Shown: positions 35,304 to 42,393 of the stretch, in pieces
How positions within the stretch are numbered: the stretch's first letter is position 1
Layout of the letters: each line of letters starts with the position of its first letter
Assembly: GCA_025452005.1 (NCBI GenBank)
Contig: JANWJK010000340.1
Span: 1-60,654, forward strand
Length of the DNA: 60,654 nucleotides
DNA from: Acetobacteraceae bacterium
GTDB taxonomy: Bacteria > Pseudomonadota > Alphaproteobacteria > Acetobacterales > Acetobacteraceae
Direction: 5' to 3'
The notes under the pieces: model-generated
The model's database searches: none
Told to the model about the DNA's origin: nothing
What the model saw: the letters and a program-made list of their open reading frames with translations, nothing else
Program-made: the position numbers and the translations under genes

Positions 35304-36224
35304 ATGATCAACCTGCACGACATCCGCTACGCGCGCCTTGGCACGCAGGACCTGGAAGGGGCGATCCGGTTCGCGACCGACATCGTCGGGCTGCAACTGG
35401 TGGCGCGCGAGGGCAACGCCGCCTACTTCCGCAGCGACAAGGCCGAGGTGCGTGGCGATACCCGCGACCATACGCTGGTGTATTTCGAGGGCGACCCCGC
35501 GGACCAGACGATCGGGCTCGAACTGATTGATCCGGAGGATATGGACACGGTCGCCGCGGCGCTGGAACAGGCGGGGCGGCCGGTTCATGTCGGTACGAAA
35601 GCGAAGTGCGACAGCCGGCGCACCCGCGCGTTCATCGCCTCATCGGATCCCAGCGGCAACAAGATCGAGATCCTGGCTCGCCCGTACAACAGCGGCTCGA
35701 AGTTCTTTCCGGGACGCCAGGTAGGGATCACCAACTTCAGCCATGTCGCGCTGTTCAGTACGGACACCAGACGCGACACCGAGTTCTGGACGCAGCTGGT
35801 CAACGCGCGCGTCTCGGACTGGCTGGGCGAGGCGACCTTCCTGCGCATTGGCACCGTGCATCACTCGGTGGTGCTGATGCCGTCGTCGCGCCCCGGCATC
35901 CAGCACATCAATCATCAGGTCGAGGACATCGACGATGTGATGCAGTCGTACTACTGGCTGAAGCAGCGCGGCGTGAAGATCGTCTACGGCCCGGGCCGGC
36001 ATCCGATCTCCACTGCGATGATGGTGTATTTCGAAGGGCCCGACGGCATGGTCTACGAGTATTCCGTCGGCGTGAAGCACATCCTGCCGGAGCAGGAGGC
36101 CACCTACCGTCCGCGCCAGTTCTCGTTGGAGGCGTACAACGGCGACATGTGGGGGTCGTTCACCGAGACCGAGGGCCTGCCCCGAGAACCGGCAGCGGCG
36201 GCGAAGATACGGCTGGTGGTGTAG
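35304..36224 (+). CDS. VOC-family extradiol-dioxygenase-like protein
   Basis: The 306-residue protein contains two glyoxalase/VOC modules (about residues 5-125 and 143-258). The second carries a metal triad in the extradiol-dioxygenase order: H147 (NFSHVALF), H201 (GIQHINHQV) and E252 (VYEYSVG). The first module lacks these, as in BphC-type type I enzymes. A metapyrocatechase-like ring-cleavage role is plausible, but VOC proteins also include isomerases and hydrolases. It ends the enolase-like/DOPA-dioxygenase-like/VOC unit, 16 bases before a palindromic repeat. Confidence 0.85.
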   Translation: MINLHDIRYARLGTQDLEGAIRFATDIVGLQLVAREGNAAYFRSDKAEVRGDTRDHTLVYFEGDPADQTIGLELIDPEDMDTVAAALEQAGRPVHVGTKAKCDSRRTRAFIASSDPSGNKIEILARPYNSGSKFFPGRQVGITNFSHVALFSTDTRRDTEFWTQLVNARVSDWLGEATFLRIGTVHHSVVLMPSSRPGIQHINHQVEDIDDVMQSYYWLKQRGVKIVYGPGRHPISTAMMVYFEGPDGMVYEYSVGVKHILPEQEATYRPRQFSLEAYNGDMWGSFTETEGLPREPAAAAKIRLVV

Positions 36225-36240
36225 CTGTCAGGCTGCCCCC

Positions 36241-36325
36241 CTGTCATTGCGAGCGAAGCGAAGCAATCCCCGTATGCATTGGTGCAATACCCCGCGAGAT
36301 TGCTTCGCTTCGCTCGCAATGACAG
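36241..36325. repeat. Intergenic palindromic repeat (REP-like), perfect 28-bp arms
   Basis: The left arm (36241-36268, beginning CTGTCATTGCGAGCGAAGCG) and right arm (36298-36325) are exact reverse complements over 28 bases, around a 29-base loop. The core GTCATTGCGAGCGAAGCG followed by AAGCAATC is a widespread bacterial intergenic palindrome; its translations are seen as spurious CERSEA and LRAKRSN peptides in protein databases. It lies just after the VOC stop codon and could end that transcript or protect its 3' end. No transposase is adjacent. Confidence 0.9.
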
Positions 36326-36566
36326 CGTTGGCGGGTCCATGAAGCAGCCGTGGTGCTGTTCGTCACCAGCTACAATATTTGCCGCGTCCACACTGCGGCT
36401 TTGCCTGCTGCTAAACTTCGGCAAGCCACGCCTGGAGATCAAACGCGTGGTGCACGGTCTGTGAGCCGTACCGAACCATCCGCGTGTTCGGCGTGCATCC
36501 GCTTGCATCTGCGCTAAATGCTTGCTTTGCCGCAGCGCCACAGCCGCCGCCGTGTGAAATTATTCC
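36326..36566. other. Gene-poor spacer after the palindrome
   Basis: About 240 bases with no supported gene. Open frames here are short, lack ribosome-binding sites and on the minus strand read into the palindrome. Nothing else recognised before the promoter-like boxes at 36567. Confidence 0.4.
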
Positions 36567-36602
36567 TTGACAACGGCGCTCGTTTGTGTTCTTGTTCCGT
36601 TC
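36567..36602 (+). promoter_or_regulatory. Promoter with LexA-like SOS box abutting the start codon
   Basis: TTGACA at 36567-36572 is a perfect sigma-70 -35 box; a weak -10 (TCTTGT) follows after 17 bases. GTTC at 36588-36591 and GTTC at 36599-36602 are separated by exactly 7 bases, the GTTC-N7-GTTC direct repeat known for alphaproteobacterial LexA. The second half-site touches the ATG at 36603, so LexA bound here would block both polymerase and translation start. About one or two such 8-base matches are expected by chance in 60 kb, so the position is the main support. Confidence 0.5.
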
Positions 36603-37299
36603 ATGTCCGCCGCCCTCAAGCTCCCCACTCCAACCACGGAGCCCGATCCGCCCCGGGCCAACACGGACATGCCCAGCCGCCTCGGCCGCGTCCTCAGCCT
36701 CGTCCGCAAACTGATCGACTACGGCAAGCAGCTCGCAAGCACGGTGCAGCAGCGCGCCGGCGCTCCAGGCTTCGCCTTCCTCGCCAGACCCTTCGGCACC
36801 GCCGATATCGCCGTCATCCTCGCCCGTATCACCTGTGGCCTGCGGCGTGCCGCGATGCTGGAAGCCAGGCTCTCCCGGCACGCCACACGAGGCCGGGACA
36901 TCGCGCTGGCGCCCATCCGCCTGCCCACCATGCGCGTGCCAGGCGGCACACGGCCGGTCGCGCCGCCGGACGTCCAACCCGCCGACCCCACGGACCCGGA
37001 ACTCGCGCGTCTCCCCACCGAGGAAGAAATCGCCGCCTCCGTGCGTCGGGCGACCGGTGGGCGCCGTCATCGTCGATATCTGCTGCGATCTCGGCATCGC
37101 ACCCGGCCATCTCGATCGGGCGTTCTGGGACGAAATCAACCACGCCATCATGATGTATGGCGGGAGCCTCGCTCGCTTCCTCGACGTCCTGCAGGAGCGG
37201 TTGTGGCTCTTCGGCCCCGGCGACCTCAGCGATCAGACGGACCCCGGGTGGCCCACGCCACCGCCACGATTGCCGGTGCCCGCCACTGGCCCGCCCTGA
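36603..37299 (+). pseudogene. Unknown protein, probably one gene broken by a one-base frameshift
   Basis: From ATG 36603 the first frame reads a basic N-terminus with MPSRLGRVLSLVRKLIDYG, then ARPFGTADIAVILARITCG and a Pro-rich stretch ending PTEEEIAASVRR (to about 37050). At the GGG run 37048-37050 the good frame moves by one base; the next frame continues with RPVGAVIVDICCDLGIAP, then FWDEINHAIMMYGGSLARF, ending at 37299 with a Pro-rich tail. Deleting one G joins them into a single protein of about 231 residues. I do not recognise the family. The LexA-like box at its start suggests a DNA-damage-inducible gene. It may be a true pseudogene or an assembly error. Confidence 0.6.
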
Positions 37300-37403
37300 A
37301 GCCACGCAGCCTGCGTCGAACTCCGGTCGGCCCGCACCCGCACCGCAAGACCAATTGCAAGGCCGACCGGCCTGCAATGCGGATGCGAATTATTTGAACC
37401 TGA

Positions 37404-37736
37404 CTATCGGGCGGGCTTATAGGTCTTGGCGACCGCGTCCGCCTTCTTCATTGCATTCACGCATTCCGTTCCCGTCATCAGCACGGTCGTCTTGCTCGCC
37501 TTGACGGCGCCGCCGGCGGCTATCGCCAGCGCAATGGCCGACATGCTCGCGTTGTCCGGCACATCGACGACAAGGACGATATCGTAGTCGCCGAAGCAGT
37601 ACCAGCCACCGACCATTTTCCCGCCGACCGCCTCGCACGCCTGACGACCCACGGTTTCGACACGGTTCTGCGGATTCTTGAGCTGCGCTGCCCAGGACTC
37701 TCCGGTATAGGCTGCCTGATACATATAGTGCGGCAT
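37404..37736 (-). CDS. GYD domain protein
   Basis: This 110-residue protein matches the GYD domain family: MPHYMYQAAYT at the start, WYCFGDYDIVLVVDVPDN in the middle and a C-terminal KTTVLMTGTECVNAM. GYD proteins are small ferredoxin-like alpha/beta proteins of unknown function. The ATG at 37736 is preceded by AAGGGAGG at good spacing, which beats a TTG two codons earlier. It is divergent from the ABC importer genes, with 132 bases of shared upstream sequence. Confidence 0.82.
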   Translation of the reverse strand: MPHYMYQAAYTGESWAAQLKNPQNRVETVGRQACEAVGGKMVGGWYCFGDYDIVLVVDVPDNASMSAIALAIAAGGAVKASKTTVLMTGTECVNAMKKADAVAKTYKPAR

Positions 37737-37868
37737 GTTCAACCTCCCTTGTTATTGTGGCTTCGGCCAGAAAATGGCGGGGGCAGCCGTCAAATTGCCG
37801 CCCCTCCTGCGGTGCCGTAAGCTCCGCATACGCGACAATACCGAAGCGACACAGCAATGGGGAGTCCA

Positions 37869-38855
37869 ATGACGCACGGCAAATGGCAAGTGACGGCGCT
37901 GCTGCTCGGCCTGATTCTGCTGCCGATCCTCGATGCGGCTCCCGGGCGCGCGGATACCGTGAAGATCGCCCATTCGACCTGGGTCGGCTACGGTCCGCTC
38001 TACATTGCGCGCGACAAGGGGTTCTTCAAAAATAACGGCGTCGACGTCGACCTGATCGTCATGGAAGACCCGAAGGAGCGCTTCCCCACCCTGATGGCCG
38101 ACAAGATCCAGATGATCGCCAGCACGGTCGACACCGCGCTGCTCTATTTGAAAAAGCCGAACGACTTCCAATATGTCGTGGCGATCGACGACTCCAATGG
38201 CGGTGACGGCATCGTCGCGGTCAAGGACATCAAGACCATCGCCGATCTCAAGGGCAAGAAGGTCGCGGTCAATGAAGGCTCGGTCTCCGAGTTCTACCTG
38301 AACGTCCTGCTCGGCAAGGCCGGCCTGAAGGAATCCGACCTCAACACGGTGAACATGACCGCGGGTGATGCCGGCGGCGCCTTCGTCGCCAAGCGCGTCG
38401 ATGCCGCGGTGACGTGGGAACCCTGGCTCACCAAGGGCAAGTCCACCGACTTCGGGCACCTGCTGGTCGACAGTTCCACCACGCCCGGCCTGATCACCGA
38501 CGTGATCATCGTCAAGACCGCCTGGGCGAACGCGCACAAGAAGGACGTCGAGGGCGTCGTCAAGTCATGGAACGAGGCGGTCGCCTGGTATCGCGCCAAT
38601 CCCGACGAAGCGATCGCCATCATGGCAAAAGGCGTAGGCGGCTGGCTGAAGGATCCGAAGGAGTTCAAGTCGACGCTGCCAGGTATCAAGTTCTACGGCG
38701 CCGATGACAACAGGGCGTTCTTCGGCACCAAGGCGAAGCCCGGCCCGCTCGCCAACACCGTGAAGGAAGCGATCGACATCTGGTCGAGCCATGGCAAGCT
38801 GCAGGTCAAGGTGACCCCGGCGGACCTGATCAGCTACAGCTACGTCGGCGGTTGA
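37869..38855 (+). CDS. ABC importer substrate-binding protein, NitT/TauT (SsuA/THI5-like) type
   Basis: The protein of about 328 residues has a secretory signal (ending near APGRA) and the SsuA/NMT1-like fold: VKIAHSTWVGYGPLYIARDK, LKGKKVAVNEGS and AVTWEPWLTKGKS are typical. The ATG at 37869 has GGGGAG close upstream; an ATG at 37857 is in frame but precedes that site. Its stop codon overlaps the permease start (TGATG). The family binds sulfonates, nitrate, taurine or pyrimidine precursors; no residue identifies the ligand here. It is the first gene of an importer operon that continues into Fe-S protein genes. Confidence 0.88.
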   Translation: MTHGKWQVTALLLGLILLPILDAAPGRADTVKIAHSTWVGYGPLYIARDKGFFKNNGVDVDLIVMEDPKERFPTLMADKIQMIASTVDTALLYLKKPNDFQYVVAIDDSNGGDGIVAVKDIKTIADLKGKKVAVNEGSVSEFYLNVLLGKAGLKESDLNTVNMTAGDAGGAFVAKRVDAAVTWEPWLTKGKSTDFGHLLVDSSTTPGLITDVIIVKTAWANAHKKDVEGVVKSWNEAVAWYRANPDEAIAIMAKGVGGWLKDPKEFKSTLPGIKFYGADDNRAFFGTKAKPGPLANTVKEAIDIWSSHGKLQVKVTPADLISYSYVGG

Positions 38856-39652
38856 TGGCGTCGTTCCTCGACGCCTATGCCACGCCGAAGAAAGACATCC
38901 CACGGCGTGCCTACCTCACGGTAAGCACGCTCGTGGCGGCGGCCATCCTCGCACTTTGGTGCGCCTTGTCCTATGGCGGATTGGTGCGCAGCGACTTCCT
39001 GCCGACGCCGGACGAGGTGGTGACGGCGGCGATCAACGGCATCGCCGATGGCTCGCTGCTGGTGAACACCTCTGTCAGCGTCACCGAGATCATGTCGGGC
39101 TTCGTCATCGCCTCCGTCTTCGCGGTGCCGCTCGGCATCCTGATGGGTAGCTTCAAGATTGCCGAGGCGGCGCTGGAGCCGGTGACCAACTTCGTGCGCT
39201 ATCTGCCGGTGTCCGCACTGATCCCGCTGCTGATCCTCTGGGTCGGCATCGACATCGAGGAGAAGATCTCCGTCATCTTCATCGGCACGTTTTTCCAGCA
39301 ACTGATCCTCATCGCCGATGTCTCGCGCGGCGTGTCACAGGACCTGCTGGACGTGTCGTACACGCTTGGCGCCAACCGCCGCACCGTGGTGGCGCGCGTG
39401 CTGGTTCCCGCAACGCTGCCCGGCGTGATGGATACGCTGCGTGTCACACTGGGCTGGGCCTGGACCTATCTTGTCGTGGCCGAGCTGGTCGCTGCCAACA
39501 AGGGGCTGGGCTACTTCATCCTGAATTCGATGCGCGGGCTGTTCACCGACCAGATCTTTCTCGGCATCATGGTAATTGGACTGCTCGGCTTGATCACCGA
39601 CCAGGTGTTCAAGCTGCTGCGCAACTGGCTGCTGCCCTGGGCGGCCGGGTGA
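38855..39652 (+). CDS. ABC importer permease, NitT/TauT type
   Basis: The 265-residue inner-membrane protein has about six membrane segments and the BPD inner-membrane signature ASYTLGANRRTVVARV-like loop (here DVSYTLGANRRTVVARVLVP), which docks to the ATPase. The start overlaps the binding-protein stop by one base (TGATG) and its own stop overlaps the ATPase start by four, so the three are translationally coupled. Confidence 0.88.
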   Translation: MASFLDAYATPKKDIPRRAYLTVSTLVAAAILALWCALSYGGLVRSDFLPTPDEVVTAAINGIADGSLLVNTSVSVTEIMSGFVIASVFAVPLGILMGSFKIAEAALEPVTNFVRYLPVSALIPLLILWVGIDIEEKISVIFIGTFFQQLILIADVSRGVSQDLLDVSYTLGANRRTVVARVLVPATLPGVMDTLRVTLGWAWTYLVVAELVAANKGLGYFILNSMRGLFTDQIFLGIMVIGLLGLITDQVFKLLRNWLLPWAAG

Positions 39653-40464
39653 CAGTGATTGCAACGCCGAAACTCCGTATCGCCAACGTCGCGTTGCGGT
39701 TCAGGTCACGAGGTGGCGTGCCGGTCACCGCGCTGGAGAACATCTCGCTCGATGTCGAGGACAAGGAGTTCTCGGTCATTGTCGGACCGTCCGGCTGCGG
39801 CAAGACCAGCCTGCTGCGGCTCGTCGCCGGCTTGATCGAACCGACCGAAGGTGCGATCTCGCTCGACGACGCGCGTATCAGCGGGCCCGGCAAGGACCGC
39901 GGCATGGTGTTCCAGTCCTACACGCTGTTTCCCTGGCTCACCGTGCAGGACAACGTGGAGTTCGGACTGCGCATCGCCGGCATTCCGGCGGCACAGCGGC
40001 GCGAGACGGCAAAACGCTTCATCGCCCAGGTCGGCCTGAACGGGTTCGAGCGTCTGTATCCGAAGCAGCTCTCCGGCGGCATGATGCAGCGCGTGGCGCT
40101 GGCACGCGCGCTCGCCAACGATCCGGCGATCCTGTTGATGGATGAGCCGTTCGGTGCGCTCGACAGCCAGACGCGGTCGCTGATGCAGGAGCTGCTGCTG
40201 GACATCTGGCAGGCTTCGCACAAGACCGTGCTGTTCATCACCCACGACATCGATGAGTCGATCCTGCTCGGCGACCGCGTCTATGTGATGACCGCACGGC
40301 CTGGCCGAATCAAGGAGATGGTGCAGATCGGATTGCCGCGGCCGCGGACCGTCGACATGCTGACCAGCGACGCATTCATCGCGATCAAGCGGCGGATCAT
40401 GCATTCGATCCACGAGGAGGCGATGCGAAGCGTCGCGACGGAACGGCCGGCCGCCGACGGGTAG
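39649..40464 (+). CDS. ABC importer ATP-binding protein, NitT/TauT type
   Basis: The 271-residue ATPase has Walker A GPSGCGKTS, signature LSGGMMQR and Walker B ILLMDEPFGALD, followed by the switch VLFITHDIDES. This is the SsuB/TauB pattern. It begins with GTG inside the permease stop (4-base overlap); another GTG two codons later is possible. It completes the importer and is followed after 54 bases by an HdrC-like Fe-S protein gene, an unusual partner for this importer class. Confidence 0.9.
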   Translation: MTVIATPKLRIANVALRFRSRGGVPVTALENISLDVEDKEFSVIVGPSGCGKTSLLRLVAGLIEPTEGAISLDDARISGPGKDRGMVFQSYTLFPWLTVQDNVEFGLRIAGIPAAQRRETAKRFIAQVGLNGFERLYPKQLSGGMMQRVALARALANDPAILLMDEPFGALDSQTRSLMQELLLDIWQASHKTVLFITHDIDESILLGDRVYVMTARPGRIKEMVQIGLPRPRTVDMLTSDAFIAIKRRIMHSIHEEAMRSVATERPAADG

Positions 40465-40518
40465 CAGCCGCCGGGATGAATGAAGTAAACTGCTCCCTGC
40501 CCTCGAGGACGCACGGCG

Positions 40519-40941
40519 ATGCCCGATTTGGCACAAGGACTGGTCGACCACATCCGCGACAATTCGGCGCGGCTGGCGGACGCCTGTACGGCCTGCGGCG
40601 AATGCTACCGCGCCTGTCCCATGGTGCCGCGGACATCGGCGCTGGACGGCGCGGCGCCGCAAGCGGTGATGGCCGGCATCCGCGACATACTGCGCGACGG
40701 CGAGGGCACGCCCGAGGCAATTGCCTTCGCCGGAGCATGCACAAGGAGCGGCGTATGCACACCTTCCTGCCCGGAGAAGCTTGACGCTGCCTTCCTGATG
40801 CGGCTTGCATCGCTGCGCGTCCGCGGCGCGATCGGTGGCGTGCCGCGCGTTGCGAAGAAACACGATCCGGCATGGTCTTCGCGTGTGAAGGCCTTCGCGC
40901 GGCTGACCATGAACGAAGAGGAACAGGCCAGATGGCTGTGA
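40519..40941 (+). CDS. HdrC-like iron-sulfur protein
   Basis: This 140-residue soluble protein has two Fe-S motifs. The first is complete, CTACGECYRACP (C23, C26, C29, C33). The second reads CTRSGVCTPSCP (C74, C80, C84) with Ser at the position of the second Cys, so that cluster may be 3Fe-4S or have another ligand. This is the layout of HdrC/GlpC-type electron-transfer subunits. Its last 10 bases overlap the HdrB-like gene. The pair is probably a small electron-transfer or reductase complex linked to the imported compound. Confidence 0.82.
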   Translation: MPDLAQGLVDHIRDNSARLADACTACGECYRACPMVPRTSALDGAAPQAVMAGIRDILRDGEGTPEAIAFAGACTRSGVCTPSCPEKLDAAFLMRLASLRVRGAIGGVPRVAKKHDPAWSSRVKAFARLTMNEEEQARWL

Positions 40942-41777
40942 CCCCGGACGCAAGCGTCACCTTCTGGTACGGCTGCAACATGACGCGTCACGGCGAGATC
41001 GTGCGTCTCGTCACGCGCATCCTCGATGCGGTCGGCGTGGCAGCGGCACCGGCCGGCGGGCCCGGCTATTGCTGTGGCTCGACGCGGGAGGCGAATGCGC
41101 GCATCGCCGCCGGCATGGCCGCACGCACCGTCGAGAAATTCAATCAGGCGGGCCGCGAAACCGTCGTCACCTGGTGCCCATCCTGTCACATGAACATGGA
41201 TGATCTCATGGCGCCGGTGACCGAGACGGCGTTCGAGACGCAGCACATCACCCAGTTGCTGGCTGCCCGTGCCGAACGCCTGCGTCCGCTGCTCACTCAC
41301 CAGGTGGCGGCGCGGGTCCTCCTCCATGCGCATCATGGCTTCCATGGCCGCGTGCCGGTGAACTCCGACGTGCCGATGCTGCTCGGCATGATCCCTGGCC
41401 TGACGGTTCTCGACCATCCGCTGCGGGTTCCCGGTCATATGTGCTCGGCGATCGCGCCCGTGCCCGGCGAACTGGCGCGGGCGCATCGGGAGACGGTGGC
41501 GGCGATGGAGGATGCCGGCGCGGACACGCTGGCGACCATTTTCCATTCCTGTCACCGCGATGCCGTGGCATTGGAACGCGGCCGGCCGATCCGCGTGGTG
41601 AACTGGATCCATCTGTTGGCCGAGGCCATGGGCCTGCCCTACACCGACGAATACAAGCTTTGGCGCAATGCGGAAGACCCTCGCGCGGCGATCAGCGCCG
41701 ATCGGATCTCCGCCGCCGGCGACGTGGTCTTCGAGCGACTGGTGGAACCGGAACTCAGGCGCCCGCCGACGATCTGA
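40932..41777 (+). CDS. HdrB-like protein with CCG (cysteine-rich) domains
   Basis: The 281-residue protein is related to heterodisulfide-reductase subunit B/GlpC C-terminal domains. The first cysteine-rich domain has GPGYCCGSTREA and TWCPSCHMNM. The second half is degenerate: GHMCSA and FHSCHRDA keep single cysteines with several His residues. In HdrB such motifs bind non-cubane 4Fe-4S clusters that reduce disulfides; here only one full set is visible. The start at 40932 overlaps the HdrC-like gene by 10 bases. No HdrA-like flavoprotein is adjacent, although a large flavin/Fe-S fusion lies 0.6 kb away on the other strand. Confidence 0.8.
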   Translation: MAVTPDASVTFWYGCNMTRHGEIVRLVTRILDAVGVAAAPAGGPGYCCGSTREANARIAAGMAARTVEKFNQAGRETVVTWCPSCHMNMDDLMAPVTETAFETQHITQLLAARAERLRPLLTHQVAARVLLHAHHGFHGRVPVNSDVPMLLGMIPGLTVLDHPLRVPGHMCSAIAPVPGELARAHRETVAAMEDAGADTLATIFHSCHRDAVALERGRPIRVVNWIHLLAEAMGLPYTDEYKLWRNAEDPRAAISADRISAAGDVVFERLVEPELRRPPTI

Positions 41778-41917
41778 GAGCCGCAACGACGGCGCAAGCG
41801 GCAGCAGAGCTGTTTTCCGGGGCGATCAACGGAATACCGTGACTCTCGGCGCGTCTTTCACCAAGCTGACCGTCCCGAACCGGGTTCGGGCGGTCGATTG
41901 AAATAAAGGGAGGATGC

Positions 41918-42343
41918 ATGTTTCGGACGTCACTTCTGGCCGCGGCTTTCACCGTCGGCTGTCTGTCTGCCGCTTCGGCGGCGACGATCGATTTTCGCGC
42001 AACGATGAGCGGGAAAGCCGAGGTGCCGCCGACCACCACAACCGGCAGCGGCGATGTGCTGGCGACGCTGGACACCGCCAGCAAGAAGCTCAGCTACACT
42101 ATGACCTACGTCGGCTTGAGCGGTCCGGCGACCGCGGCACATTTCCATGGGCCGGCGGCAGCCGGAGCCAACGCCGGCGTGGTTGTGCCGATCGGCACCA
42201 ATCCGCCGAGTCCATCGACCGGGTCCGTGACCCTGACCGACGCGCAGATCACGGACCTGGAGGCCGGCAACTGGTATGCGAATGTGCATACCGAGGCCAA
42301 CAAGGGCGGCGAGATCCGCGGCCAGATGGTGCGCGTCAAGTAG
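41918..42343 (+). CDS. Secreted CHRD domain protein
   Basis: This 141-residue protein has a signal peptide (about residues 1-21) followed by a single CHRD (chordin-like) domain. The signature AAHFHGPAAAGANAG and the ending WYANVHTEANKGGEIRGQM are clear. A good ribosome-binding site (AAAGGGAGG) precedes the ATG. Bacterial CHRD proteins are extracytoplasmic and of unknown function. It lies 140 bases after the HdrB-like gene and converges on the large flavoprotein gene. Confidence 0.88.
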   Translation: MFRTSLLAAAFTVGCLSAASAATIDFRATMSGKAEVPPTTTTGSGDVLATLDTASKKLSYTMTYVGLSGPATAAHFHGPAAAGANAGVVVPIGTNPPSPSTGSVTLTDAQITDLEAGNWYANVHTEANKGGEIRGQMVRVK

Positions 42344-42359
42344 CGCCCCTCCCCCAACA

Positions 42360-42378
42360 CCCTCCCGCAAGGGGAGGG
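42360..42378. terminator. Hairpin between convergent CHRD and flavoprotein genes
   Basis: CCCTCCC (42360-42366) pairs with GGGAGGG (42372-42378) around a five-base loop. A second C-rich tract at 42346-42355 could pair with the same G tract. Position between two stop codons suits a bidirectional terminator, but no T-run follows. Confidence 0.4.
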
Positions 42379-42393
42379 GGAGAGGCTACGCCG

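Noticed and set aside
36104-36541. Minus-strand open frame across the palindrome, with a LRAKRSN peptide
   Set aside because: The peptide is a translation of the palindromic repeat, a known source of spurious protein annotations.
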